Of a stretch of DNA of 64,000 bases, positions 13,080 to 25,469 are shown piece after piece (position 1 is the stretch's first letter; each line of letters begins with the position of its first letter). The notes below the pieces were generated by a model. The model saw only the letters and a program-made list of their open reading frames with translations. It did not search any database and had not been told where the DNA came from. The stretch comes from Homarus americanus (taxonomy: Eukaryota > Arthropoda > Malacostraca > Decapoda > Nephropidae): assembly GCF_018991925.1 (NCBI RefSeq), contig NW_024711888.1, forward strand, positions 101,001 through 165,000, given 5' to 3'. Both the position numbers and the translations under genes were made by a program.

Positions 13080-13967
13080 CTAGCAGTTTAAAGACTTTGA
13101 TATCCTTTGAACTTCCCTTTCTAGAGACCCAACCAGGGTTGCCACCCCATCCCGAGACAGGTGCACCCCATCCCTAGCATAAAGGTCCCTTCTGCCGTAG
13201 AAGTTGTCCCAGTTGTCAATGAATGGGACTGATATTGACTTGCAATATATGTCAAGACGGTCGTTGACACCAACTGCCCTTGACAACCATTCACTGCCAA
13301 CTCTCCTTCTAGGCAGGACACAGCATATGATAGGGATCCCTCCCTTAGTCCTAATACGATCTATAGCTGCCTTGAACTTATCAAGAAACTCCTCGCTCCT
13401 ACACCGGCCAATATCATTGCCTCCTGCACTGAGGCAGATAATGGGTTTGTTCCCATTACCACACAAGATATTGCCCATCCTGTCAATTATATCCCCCACC
13501 CCAGCTCCTGGCAAACACACCCTCATTCAATTTTTGTTTTTACCACAAAAAGCCCTGTCCAAGTACCTTACCTGTGAGTCACCAACAATTAAAGTTTTTA
13601 TACCTTCCTTGTCAGCCCTGTCCCTGACTGTACTAACGTCCAATTCGTTTATCAAGGGACTGAAAGAGTTGGTACACTTAGCTGTTGATGTCGTTGTTGA
13701 CGTATCCTTGGTGTGTTTTTTCATCACCAGTTTGGTCTTCCCTCTCCTCACAACCTTCCACTCGTCTGAGTTATCGTCAGACACGGGCTTTCCATGTCTC
13801 GCCTCTTCCTTCATCCTTGCCATCTCTTCCTTTAATTTCATCCTCGCCATCTCTTCCTTTAATTTCATCCTCGCCATCTCTTCCTTTAATTTCAGGTTCT
13901 CCAAAGTGACCATCTCCAGCTTGGCCAACAAACTCGCACACCCCAGACCACGCATAGCACTGGCCAT
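13080..13967 (-). pseudogene. CR1-like LINE ORF1 with SGNH esterase domain
   Basis: Two open stretches in one frame separated by a single TGA (13527-13529). The N-terminal part (about 146 codons) has a coiled coil with three tandem KLKEEMARM 9-residue repeats, then DEWKVVRRGKTK and LIVGDSQVRYL. The C-terminal part (148 codons) has GGNDIG and DGVHLSRDG. GDS, GGND and DxxH are blocks I, III and V of SGNH hydrolases, a domain known in ORF1 of CR1-type non-LTR retrotransposons. The TGA sits between block I and the rest. Strand and position agree with the RT fragment at 12000-13065. Confidence 0.85.
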
Positions 13968-14396
13968 ATCTGATAATTATCCCTCGGGAGCTAACCTTGC
14001 CGTGACCTTTCCCCTAATGAGGTCAGAACACAACTGAGTGAGGTCAGAATACAACTGATTGCTACCCCGCCTCTTTTTCCTAATCTGCCTATCTGTGTGG
14101 AATAATTTGTAACCTGTAATTTGATATTCAACAGGTAACTCTCGTGAGTATGGTTATCCATGTTTCGGTGAATGTTGTTATATAATTTTTTCGGTACATA
14201 CCAATGCCCTGATTTCATCCATTTTATTTTTCATACTTCTACTGTTTGCGTAGTCGACATTTAGGTTAATCGTGTTCTGGGTCCTCTCTTTGACGCGTTT
14301 AGGTTTTAACTCTGCTTTATTTAGCTTTATCGTCATTCCTAGCACGATTTCTGTGTAAGCTTTTCGTTTTGTCTACCCGCGCCCACTGCAGTATCC

Positions 14397-15430
14397 TCAT
14401 CCCCCGTGCTCATATGTTCCCCAAGCAGTTAGAAGACTTCGACATCTTTTGAACTGCCCTCTCGAGAGAGCCAGCCAGCGTTGCCACCCCAGCCCTAGAT
14501 AATTGCACCCCATCCCCTGCATTAAAGTCCCTTCTGCCATCGAAGTTGTCCCAGTTGTCAATAAATGGGACTGATAATGACATGCAGTATCTGTCAAGAC
14601 GGCCAATGACACCAACTGCCCTTGACAACCATTCACTGCGAAGTCTCCTTGGGTCAATAGCTACCTTGAACCTATCAAGGAACTCTCCACTTATATACTG
14701 GATAACATCGTTGCCTCCTGCACTGAGGCAGATAATGGGTTTGTTCCCATCCTGTCAACTATATCACTCAACCCAGCTCCTGGCAAACACACACTTATAC
14801 TATTTTTGTCTTTATTACAGAATGCTCGATCTAGGTACAGTCCCCATCACTAGTACGTTTACAGTGGCTTGTCATATAAACACTCCACAAATTATAATTT
14901 GAGATATTTGTTTTAATGTTGTTTTAACTTGATTCCATGGTATGTTTACTGTTGCGAATTTCACTCTATCGAATGTAAACAAACACAGCGGTGCTGCATT
15001 GCACAAAATCTGACGAGCCCCTGTAAACGCAATAGTGAAGGGGACTGTACCTTACCTGAGCATCCCCAACAATTAAGGTTTTCTTACCTTCCTTATCACC
15101 CTTGTCCTTAACTATCTTACATCCATTTCATTTACCAAAGGTCAAAAAAAAAGTTAGTACACTTAGCTGCTGTCGTTTCCTTTTTGGCCTTCACCACCAC
15201 CACCCTTGTCGTTCCTCTCCTCACTACTTTCCACTGGTCTGTGTTATTATCAGACACTGACTCTCTCCGTCTCGCATCTTCCTCCTTCATCCCGCAATCA
15301 CTTCCTTCAACCTCAAGTTTTCGCCCTTGACCTTCTCTAGCTCAGCTTTCAGAGAGGCATAGAGCTGTTCAGAACTAACACTACACATGGTTTCACTGTC
15401 AGTTAATCCCCGGGAGCTAGTTAAGTCGTA
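14397..15430 (-). pseudogene. Second, degraded copy of the LINE ORF1
   Basis: Paralogue of 13080-13967, same strand. Recognisable pieces are a coiled coil (YASLKAELEKVKGENLRLKE), DNNTDQWKVVRRGTTR, KCTN, and the C-terminal SVPFIDNWDNFDGRRDF and LSRAGVATLAGSLERAVQ. The DxxH box is lost (GDGVQLS). Part of the SGNH domain is deleted, and a MITE (14838-15047) splits it. Confidence 0.85.
14838..15047. mobile_element. MITE, Tc1/mariner type, 210 bp, inside LINE
   Basis: Inverted ends begin CAGTCCCCATCACTAGTACG and end with the complement of CAGTCCCCTTCACTATTGCG, extending about 40 bp. TA duplications flank it (14836-14837, 15048-15049). The uninterrupted paralogue of the site, AGTACCTTACCTGTGAGTC, is seen in the other ORF1 copy (about 13562-13580), which confirms the insertion and its ends. 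Confidence 0.9.
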
Positions 15431-15439
15431 CACTTCCTT

Positions 15440-16417
15440 GTTCATTGGTTGTAAGTTAACTGTCTCTCCCTGGAAGTGTCACCTCAGAGGAGACATGTTA
15501 GCAACCTTGGTAGTCAGCGTTTAGAAACAATGACTTCATTAGGGTCTTGAGAGGATATTGCTTACCTCAGGTAAGATTTGTTGTGGCTAACTGGCCCACT
15601 CGAGTATTGTGCTGATTTGGCACTTACTGACATTTTTTTTTGGTGCAAATTGTATATAATGCTAGTGTGCTGAAACATAAGTTGTCATTAAGGGTGTTAC
15701 CTTAAGTTTCTATAATAGGTGTTGCCATAATTATTCATAGTATGTTCTTATAATAATGTCATATATGTGTTAGTTGTTGTTGGTAATACTGTACAGTATA
15801 AAAATAACTATCAAGCAATTCGTGTGTGAGCTTTGATGTCGTATATCAAGGTTGTGTTGACAGCGGGAGGGCGTTTATAATTGGCCGTCTGCAATTTCCC
15901 TTGATGCATAGCTATGTAAACATCAGTCCTTTAACAGCTATATTCTTCATCATGTATGTTGTGATATGTTTTAGCGTGGTATTAGTGCTCTCGACTTAGG
16001 TGCATGATTCGGGATCCTTAGACCTGTGTGCTGTTCAAACCATCGTTCATATAAGGATCTAGGTACAGTTTTGACCACTAATGGGATGGATTTTGAGTAA
16101 CTAGGTTCAGTTTGGTTCGGTATTGACCGTGGTGACAAAGTAGTTTTTAAGTCAAGGTTAGTTTTGATTACTGACTGGGTGGTTTTGAGTAGTTGCAATT
16201 TAGATCACTAAGAGGTTGGTTTTGAATTAGTAGAGTCACTTTTGACTACTTACAACGAGTTTTCAGTGAAGCGAGCATAGAAATTAATGTTAACCACCTG
16301 TGTGTCTTTTAGTCTACGTGCAGAATTTTTTATTACAACAACTTGGGACTAGCAAAATATTTACACTTGGTAGTTGTATACATCACAAGAAGATTAGATT
16401 TCACACAGTTGAGAGAT

Positions 16418-16457
<40 letters not shown>

Positions 16458-19400
16458 TAGAGAAATAGCCACCTGTTGTGTCAATCTGAAAACCATTTTA
16501 ACAACATTTATATGGAAGCCCTATGATAAATGTTATAATAATTGGTAAGGTAACTAAATATTCTATTGTTTGAGGAAGAACTTATGTCACAGCCATATTG
16601 TTCATGAGTTCTGTAGTGGAGAGTTGGGTCATTTTACTAATGAAAAAGTTATCTTCTTTGATAGTCTTAAGAAATTGTTGAACAGTTTTGAACATTGTTG
16701 AACATTTTAATGATCTGGTTAACCTTACCTGTGTGTGAGAGAGAATGGGGGTACAGCGGAAGGAATTCTTTCGGCCTTGTAGAAGAGGAGCACTGTACCC
16801 TAACACGTATGATATAATAGTTAAGGAGAATGAGAGCAAATGATGGGAAGGTCTGTACTGCTCTTCCTCCCGGCCACCACGTGAGGGGAAAAAATAGAAA
16901 TAGCTGATATAAATGAACAAATATGAACAACACCATAAAGTTTCCTAGGCCGTGTAAGTAGGCGGGTAAAAGAAAAACAACAACAATTACAAAAATATCA
17001 TAGTTTTATTTCTAACATGTATGTACAGTCACTTCGCACACTTGAGTAGCAATATTGAAAATGTTGCAAGGACACCGTCGTAATGCAGGCACAACAAAAT
17101 GAGATATGTTTTACGAATCACGATAGCACACCTCCCGGTTATGGTACAAAGTCAATCATCCACACACCGCGCGCTAACTGTCTCTGAGGCTCGTGGGGGC
17201 GCGATAGGGCTCAGAATAATTGTTAGGTTGCTGCTCTACAGTACCTCACTATCGTTATGTTTGAAGATTTATATTATTTATTGTTTTAAGTGTAATTTGT
17301 TAATAATTTTTTATGTTTTATGGTTGATGTTTTTACGAGTATATAAGAAGATTTTTGTATACAGTATTTATTGAGAGCTTCCAGCATTGATTCTCAGCCT
17401 TATCGTTGCCCCACATTATCGAGACTCACGGTTAGCAGTATCTTACTTCACCCACTGATATATGTATACATATGTATAGATACGTGCATGTATGTATACA
17501 TATATGTGTGTGTGTAGACATTTGTATATATGTTTAATCTTGGTCACATTACTCTGTAAAGGTTCATCAGTGAATCACACTGTCGGCAAGGCTTCCAGCG
17601 GTCGTCACATCCACCACCAGTATTACGAGATGTTCTACATATTCACCACACTCCTCTCTACATTATCACACACTTGGCAGTCTCTGGTCGAGGTAATCTT
17701 AAACCATGGCAGTTTATGTATAGTTTAACTTAACGTTTATGAAGATCAGACAAGAAAATCTCTTCTAGGTGTAGCAGAGTCCTCTAGATGTTATTACTAC
17801 AGTAGGATTTTTCTAGGATTATGCACCTCGGTATTATGTACACGTGGCACTAACGCCATCCACAAGTATCACACCAAGAACATCCAGAAATGCTGTTTGT
17901 ATCGACAACCAATAGCGTCCTTAGTTTGTCAAGATGTTTGTCTTAACGTGACAACCACACACTTCACATCTAGTTGAACTTAGAAGTGCCCACCCTAACA
18001 GTCACACTTCACACCAAGATGAACCAGAAGTGCTCATCTTGACACTCACACTTCACTTCACACCTAGATGAACTAGAAGCTGAGACACCGTGCCACACGT
18101 CAAGGGCTTGGACTGTCACTACGTGTTGTAGATATAAGGCAAAGTGTAAAGCAACTTGTGAGGAGAAGTCTTTTATAACAAGGCACAAAAAACTCATAAT
18201 ATTGGGAGTTGAATCTTTCAGTAATATTTTTTATATTTTTTCGTCTTGTTTTTAACTACTCATAAACTAGAAGACTTCTGCTTTGCAACGTGAACTAGGG
18301 AACTCCTTTGCAACACAAGCAAGTCCCAGTTGATTGAATTTCCTCAACATAACGACTGAGGAGACAGTGTGCAGGACAAAGTCACAACTGGAGTTTCCTG
18401 GCAGTGCAAACTTACACAAACTTGGTAACTTGCACAATACGACCCATGAGTCCCCCTTTGAAGCACGGATGGATGGGACGACCCTGAACCTTGCCCTGTA
18501 TTACTATAATTATTGAATGAAAACAGCGACACGTTACATGCTCAGAAAGCCAATAAAGTTGCACCCTGCAAGATGAAGAGTTGTAGGTCAGCCCTTCAGA
18601 GAAAAATTCATGAACTCAGGAAATACTTTTTTAATTTATAATTTTAGAACTCTTGCAAGATTTAGGTGCTATTTAAAGTGTTTCGTTAATTATTGCAACC
18701 CAGCCAACTTATCGTGCGGTAAAGAGGCGTTTGCTGCTTCAGGATGATAGCTAGCGTGTGACAATGATTATGATTGGCCAGTGTGTGTGACTAAGATAAT
18801 CCTACTATTAACCAACGTATGACAGGAGACGGCTTCTTGTAGATCAAATATGGCAGAAGATTAACAACAATAACTTGCCCATGCCATCATTCACTTAACC
18901 TACTATAATCTTTTCCAAGTCACACTCCTGCTGGTGCCATCCACGTTGGTTTTACGAGTCTCTACCACAGGCGGGGATTGTCATCATGCCGGACTCTTAA
19001 ACGGTGCCTGTCATTTATTAATAAGTGAACTGTGAAGACACACAACCTTTAACATCATCTGAGCATGTCGAAAATGACCTTCAGAATTTTTAACGTACAG
19101 TAAAAAAAAAAAAAATCGCAAACATCAAGCATGAAAATTGAACCACCATGGCTGCCAACTGCTCCAAGGTCTAGTGAATCATTGCTCAGGCTGCCGACTG
19201 TTCCTGCCTCTTGTTCTTTTACAAGAATGTGACTTTACTGTTTAAGAGTTTGCGATTCATCTTGACTAAGTGATTCAAATAACGATACACGGATGAAGCA
19301 CCTTTAATAAACGTGTAGGTATCATGAGAGGCGGCAGGCGTTCGAGAGTACGATATTTTGTTATCACAAAAATAAATAAAATGAATTCAAAGCCTTATAG

Positions 19401-20660
19401 GTAATGCCCCGCGATTTCAATGCCATATTAAGTAGTGATCTAAAGTCCAGGTGCATGGTACCAATATGGTAACGTAGAGCAACTCATGGTAGTATGGTGC
19501 GCTATGACACCATTAAAATAGTCTTGGAACCGTTACTAATTGAGCCTTTTTCATCATCATGGTGACTGGCCATGATGTCACGGGTTGAACTTGGCACCGT
19601 TACTTGTGCCTGTCACGATCATGATGTTGAACCCAAGCCACTGTCTATACTTGGTGCCTGTGCGGAGGTTTATCACGTGGTTGGCAGTAGAGATAGTATG
19701 CAGGAAAAGCGGCACTGACAGATGTATATTACAGTAAGACACAGAGTAGCCATGAGGGGGGGAAACACGCCATGCTGCTTCACTCTACACTGATCACCAA
19801 ACCCTCACCTGATCACCGGGCGGATCAACAGGTTGATTACCGGGGCTTCAGTTGATCTGTAAGCAATGAAATAATCACCGAGACAACATCCTATCATTAA
19901 GTCATCACCTGATCAGAGAGTCAGTAAATGTCAAGTGGTTAATCAATTGACTAACGAGCCGCAGCTGATTAGCAGTAAACAGTAAGGTGTACAAAAAATC
20001 TTGAGTGCAAAAAATAAGGGTAACTCGTACAAAAAGAACTCATTTGTCTCCCACGCGTCACTACTGGGAGAAACATCTCTTATTTTAGGTATTGCCGCAG
20101 CATACTCCCACTACAGAAGTATTAAGTAGTGTACCCCTTAAAAAGAACACCTTATGTACGTTTTCTCTGTCAAGAAACTCATCTGGTGGTGAAGTAGTGG
20201 GAGAAGGTAGTGGTAGAGGAGGAGGAATAACTGTAGTAAAGTAATGGTGGTAAGAGACGAACCTGTGCCATAGTGAAGAAACACGTGTGACGAAAAATAA
20301 GTGTTGTTAGGTTCGTTGCCCCCTACCGCAGACACGATGCAATAAGGTTAGCTTTATCACAGGAAACATTAAAGTTTAACCGTAAGTTTATATCGTAGTA
20401 GCATTCGTATTTATCATGTCATAGTATAATAACTAAGTCTAATAATAGCATTTCACAGGTGTCCACTCTTAAGTCAACAAATGACTTCCAGAGTTTTATG
20501 AAACATCTAATAGTATTATGTACAGACCTAACATCTGCCTATTGCCCTTATACACTGCGTTTAATGTAAAGTAAACTGCAAAAGAAACCATGAAACACAC
20601 GAGCCCTTCCGCCTTGGTCCCACCCACCTTCACCACTGTTACCTAATAGCTTATGTATCA
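15440..20660. other. No gene recognised
   Basis: AT-rich, mostly unique-looking DNA with only a (GT)n at 16420-16456 and the two minisatellite units at 15690-15742. No open frame over 116 codons resembles a protein, and no RNA gene was seen. Confidence 0.6.
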
Positions 20661-20670
20661 AATATTCTGA

Positions 20671-21021
20671 TTAAAAAAAACACACCCTGATCTGTGAAGC
20701 TTCCTTAATTAGTTTATTAATCTCTTCGTGTATACTGCAGCTGCCAGTAGTGACAGACGGTGTTCTATAAAGTCGTAAGTTACCTTTATATTCCAAGGAA
20801 GCAGAGTCGAGATATTGGTAGACCCACAAACGTAAACTAGCTGAATCATCCAAGGAGAGAGTGATCCTCCCATTCTTCCTTTTGTTATGTCTTTTATCAT
20901 CGTTCCTTCCCGTCTTTTCATTCTCCTCTAATTTTCCTTCCATAATTACCCTCGTAACCTTCCCTCTCATGCTTAATATTAATACATACAATTTATATCC
21001 TTTACAGAACATTATTTTCAC
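20671..21021 (-). CDS. Hypothetical 116-codon ORF
   Basis: The longest non-repetitive open frame left of Ddr that is not a LINE shadow. It is basic and Lys/Arg-rich in the middle (RNDDKRHNKRKNGR), followed by a mixed region (LRLWVYQYLDSASLEYKGNL) and IHEEINKLIKEASQIR. No known domain. It lies about 1.8 kb downstream of the Ddr extension on the same strand. It may be chance. Confidence 0.12.
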   Translation of the reverse strand: MKIMFCKGYKLYVLILSMRGKVTRVIMEGKLEENEKTGRNDDKRHNKRKNGRITLSLDDSASLRLWVYQYLDSASLEYKGNLRLYRTPSVTTGSCSIHEEINKLIKEASQIRVCFF

Positions 21022-22838
21022 GTTTTATTTCGTTAAGTAATGTGTAGGTAGAACGCTAGTGGTAGCCAGTGTGGTAGGGGCAGGCTGGAGCGGGCGAGAC
21101 ATAGGACCAAGCGCACATACATGGTTGAGAGGTCTCTGGCCTCACACACACACACCAGTGATTGAGTTCAACTGTTCAGGGGTAGTAGTAATGATCTCGG
21201 CCAAGGTCTTCAAAAATTCGCGCGTTAAATTCATCTTTTCCCTAATACCAGTAGATGTAAGGAGCGTTTAACTGGGTCCCTTAAAAGAGCGGAGCGAAGT
21301 TGACTGCCAAAAGGCCACCCAACTTGCGTGTTATTACTAAGAAGTGGAGAAATTTACGTATGAATCTTTAAGAACCTTGTCCCAGGGTCCAGCTCTTGGA
21401 TATCTTTACCTCGTTATCGTACTTGTAGGTTTTGTTACTGATTGCTTATGTAAATACATGAAATAACTATCGTAATGCTCTCAATATTTTTTGCTCGGAT
21501 AACTATCATTAATATATCTATCTATATAAAATCTATCATCATGAAACAAAATCAAGTCTGAAATTATATATTTTTTATAATATATATTAATTCGATGCCA
21601 ATGCAATCAAATTTGATAACATAAACTTCCACAGAAGGTCAACAGAAGAAGGGTTATTTAATATTAGTTGAGGAAAATTATGTACGCTATGCCAGACACG
21701 ACGCTGGAACCACAAGACGCTTGATACAAAGGCCATACTTTAAAAGTTCCCAGTGGTGTGTGCTCACGACACAACACGCTGAAATGCCTATAAGAACTAC
21801 AGCAAAGTCTTGTGTTTCTACTAAGCTGTAGATGTGGTGCTGTGTGTATTAACTCACACCATCGTTTAATGTGAGAGCTGATAGTGATAATAAAGAGGGG
21901 GGGGGGGGCATTCATGCTATGCTGTGTCGTGACCCCAACCCACAAGTAGGATTTCAACCCAAGTCAATAGCGAGTGTTGCTACCAGCACGACTAACTCCT
22001 GTACAGGTAGTAGTAGTAGTAATAGTAGTATTAATAGTAAACAAACATACACAACGAGGCAGCTTGTAAAAAGTCTCTCTGACTAGGCGCAGTTAAAAGA
22101 TTGAAAATGCAACTGTAAAACTTTCTTGTTTCTTGATATGTACAATAATAAAACTTTTATACAAACATACATACAGGTATAGTATTATATATATACAAAT
22201 ATGTGAAGCAGTAATGTATAAACGAAACACAAACCCACAAAAAAAACCTCTTAGCCACTGATACGAACCTTGGTTATTGTGTTGGTTTTATGTACAGAGA
22301 ACCACTAAGTGTTCTCACGGAGGCTACTACCATGGAGTATAACACCATTGTAATGACACTTTTCATGTAACAGCTGTCCAATGTGTACACAACATTTCCG
22401 CTGTTTGAATATTTCACCATTAATAGCTTCGACTAGAATATGTAGATCACATTCACAATCTGGTGTGTATTTTGTGTATATATATATATATAAGTTTTCT
22501 ATTACGCTTGTATAACGCTTATGCCACACAGACTCACCTGGATGTAAGTACACTGACAAGCAATGACGATTTGAGGTTAATACATATCTATATATATATT
22601 TCAAATACACAACATCTTATAGACAATAAAAAAGGTGCCTTGTCAGTCTTACCAATTATGAGCTAGTTGTCACTGTTACCAATGATGCAGGCAGTTTGTC
22701 ACTTATTATAAATAGCTGCTTCCACTACCATTGTTCTTGCTTAACTTTCTATAACGAAAATTACACACAAAGAGTATAACTTCCATACTGACATACTGTA
22801 CTGTAGCAAATTTTAAGAAATTACATTCGTCTTTTCTT
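21022..22838. other. No gene recognised; Ddr 3' flank
   Basis: AT-rich DNA that should contain the Ddr 3' UTR end. I could not pick a polyadenylation site with confidence; a TTTATT (AATAAA on the gene strand) occurs near 21024. (TA)n-like runs lie at 21495-21590 and 22475-22493. Confidence 0.5.
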
Positions 22839-22840
22839 TT

Positions 22841-23128
22841 TCAAAGTTGATGTCGATGTTGTCGGCCGTCATAAGAGCGAAAGAGAAGGCTGCGGCTGTA
22901 GCGTGACACGTCCCTGTCGAAGCTGGCATAGCCCCGACGTGTAGCCGTCGGGAGGAGATGCCCCCCTTCCAGCTGGTTCATGTCACCTTCGGAGAGGGCG
23001 TGTGGCGTCCCCTTTTGAGGCGGCTCTCGGCGACCTCTCCGGGAACTGAGGCACAAGTCCCACCCGAAGCTGGCTAAAGACCTCCGGGAGGAGGGCATAC
23101 ACCCACCTCGGAGGTTGTCTAGCAGGTC
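22841..23128 (-). other. Open in-frame extension after Ddr stop
   Basis: Directly after the TGA of Ddr exon M, the same frame is open for about 95 codons: DLLDNLRGGC, MPSSRRSLASFGWDLCLSSR, then a basic stretch, ending YDGRQHRHQL and a stop near 22838. The segment looks clearly more GC-rich than the AT-rich DNA that follows it. It is either an ordinary 3' UTR with a chance open frame, or a stop-codon readthrough extension. The base after TGA is G, not the favoured C, which weakens the readthrough reading. Confidence 0.35.
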
Positions 23129-23278
23129 TCAGGTAACAGGGGAGTATCCCAGGTTCTTTCGCTGCAGGAACATGTGGATCTCCCTGAAAGTTGGGCGGTC
23201 AGCATCGGAGCGCTTCCAGCACTCCCGCATCAGGTCGTAGATTTCCTTGGGGCAGTTTGTTGGCTGAGGCAGCAGCAC
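23129..23278 (-). CDS. Ddr: Ddr exon M: last kinase exon and stop
   Basis: Final coding exon: 49 codons plus TGA (23129-23131). The acceptor is CCCCGTATACCAG. It encodes VLLPQPTNCPKEIYDLMREC, WKRSDADRPTFREIHMFLQR and KNLGYSPVT. The C-W-x5-RP-F block is subdomain XI, and other DDRs end a few residues after the equivalent helix, so the TGA is at the expected place. Unusually, the same frame stays open for 96 codons beyond the TGA (see 22841-23128). Confidence 0.96.
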   Translation of the reverse strand: MLLPQPTNCPKEIYDLMRECWKRSDADRPTFREIHMFLQRKNLGYSPVT

Positions 23279-23539
23279 CTGGTATACGGGGAGACACGGG
23301 GTTAATGTGTGGTTGAGGTAAGAGTTCAGAATTTAGGTACAACTATTGTAAAAATGTGAAGAAAAAATGGAAGCATTTCGGTAAAAAGAAAAGGTTTGTG
23401 TTTGGCGTAAAGATCGTCAAAGTAGAAAAAAAACCGAACCCATTAACGTGTAATGGGTGAATTAAATTATTTCAGGAGTCATTAGTTAACAGGTTTTAGT
23501 AAAGAATAACAATTTTACACGTGGTTCTGCACACAATTA

Positions 23540-24050
23540 AAAAAAATGTATTATGTTTTGTTCAGACTGACACAGAGGCACAACATATTCTACGGCAGGT
23601 TTAGGGTTACTTCTGCCAAGGGGTCGTGAAGATCAGATGACAAGCGTTGAAATCGCCCGTGTATAGTGTTAACTTATCAGTGGGAGATGTTCAGGCTTCA
23701 TGGTTTGTCCGTGACCGTAGACGTTGCAGAGATGAATGTGACTGCCGCCACGTTGAGTTGTAGGAGTTGACATTGGGTGACCTTTTCGCGTCTCGTTCTG
23801 ACCAGTTTGTGCTGTAGGGACTGTTTGATGTAGATTATGGGGCCGTTTTGAATGGGTGAGGCATACATGACATATCCAGGAAGAAGCTTAGGGTGTGAAT
23901 CTGGGCGCCTCTCACAAGCGGTTCTTGTAGAAGAACGACGTCCATGTTATGAGTGTGGACGTAACAGTATAGGCCGATGAGGCCGTGTATATTCCAGGAG
24001 AGAAACGTGAGCTGCTCTAGAGTAAGAGGAGTCAGTAGCAGTAGCGGCAA
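23540..24050 (-). pseudogene. LINE endonuclease domain (Jockey/I-like)
   Basis: Minus-strand translation reads LTFLSWNIHGL, HTHNMDVVLLQEPLVRG, YASPIQNGP, and after frameshifts LYTGDFNACH. W-N-I-x-G, L-Q-E and GDFNA are the N-terminal motifs of AP-type endonucleases of Jockey/I-type non-LTR retrotransposons. It lies in the last Ddr intron, about 260 bp upstream of exon M, in the same orientation as the gene. Confidence 0.8.
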
Positions 24051-24329
24051 AGTGATGGCAAAGGAATTCGTGTTGGCGAGTGATCATGTCGTATGAGTGT
24101 CCTGGCTCATGTCGTATGAGTGTCCTGGCTCATGTCGTATGAGTGTCCTGGCTCATGTCGTATGAGTGTCCTGGCTCATGTTTCTGCTCACCATGGTCAT
24201 AACTTACTGCCTCAGCTCGTGCTCGTGGGAATTGTTTGTTTCCATTTCTCCATCTTCATCAGTCGTCCTCAATCATGTCCGTCCTTCTTGAGATACTCTT
24301 CTGCTTCCATTTTCTGACGAATGGCGGAT

Positions 24330-25290
24330 TCAGCCAGTTTCCGGAGTTTGCCATTTTTTATTTGTTGTTTTAAGTCTTTCCTGTTGTATTTCCAAATGTT
24401 CCTGCATTGCCTTAGGGTCCGTCAGCTGGGTGTTTAATGAGGTGATTTCATCTTCAAGAAGTTGTAGATGGATCTTGTCAGTGGTGAGTGAGGTTGGTGG
24501 TGGAGGTGTATACGGAGGGTCCGGGGGCTTAGTTGGAGCTGCAAGACGACGTGTGGCACAGCCAGGCCAGACATTTACCCCCACCTTACCACAGCGGAAC
24601 ACTATCATTTCGTCGTATCAGGTGACTCGCCGTTGTCGGGGATGCTTGAGGCCAAGTATTCACCGGTGACAACTGCGTCGATGATTATCCTTCTGGTTCC
24701 TAGCTGTGTACAGTATAGAGTGAAGTTCATTATGTTAACAGATCCCTCATCAGTGAGGCTGGTGTGCTAAAATTGTTTTTATGATTAATTTGTATGATTT
24801 ACGGTGATAACAATTACAGCACACCAGCCTCACGGAATTATACAGTAAAACCTCATTAAGATAGCCTGAGAATGAGGTGATGAGACCTCGACTTCTCCCA
24901 GTGTCAGGTCCAGCATACAGGTGCGACGAGTTTCAGTGAGGTTGGTGTTCATTGAGAGGCTCGCTGGGTAAACAAGCTTGACGTATTTGCTGTTACGTCA
25001 TGAGGTGGTCTTGAGCCGCCAGGTGGACTTGATAACTTACGTGGTGGACACAAGGTTGGCCAGTCTTCAGGGGCTTCACAGCTTGTTGCTCCTCTAGACA
25101 GGGGTTTAAGGGTAATTTCTCTCCTCGCTTTCTCAATTGACGAATTATCTTTGATTTTAATGACATTTGCTTGTTGGTGATGTGTGTCTTGAGTCGGAAT
25201 CACTGCCAGATATGTGGTAGTTGGCGCGCTGACCGGTACCTTGTTTCTCCGTGTTAACTTCATTCTCATCCAACAGATCGAGTCTCTCTT
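24330..25290 (-). pseudogene. Probable ORF1 (gag-like) remnant of the same LINE
   Basis: Two open pieces on the same strand, upstream of the endonuclease. 25269-24949 includes VIKIKDNSSIEKARREI. 24608-24330 includes a possible zinc-knuckle remnant (FRCGKVGVNVWPGC), a Pro-rich stretch, and a predicted coiled coil (LLEDEITSLNTQLTDPKAMQ). The order ORF1 then endonuclease fits a non-LTR element. Recognition of each piece alone is weak. A 23-bp tandem repeat (four copies, 24087-24180) lies between them and the endonuclease. Confidence 0.45.
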
Positions 25291-25469
25291 GGTGTAGCCT
25301 TATACCTCTACCTAAGCCACTGACTCCCTTTGTACACCAATACTCTCAAAATAACGCTGAGAACCACAAATTAACTCACCGCAGTGTTGTTGTCTTGATT
25401 ACTGTATATAGTGACTTAACTCTTTAACTTCAACAAGCCATATTCTCTCTCTTTCCTTGGTCTTACGTC

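Noticed and set aside
13204..14037. 277-codon plus-strand frame
   Set aside because: Antisense of the LINE ORF1 with clear SGNH motifs on the other strand.
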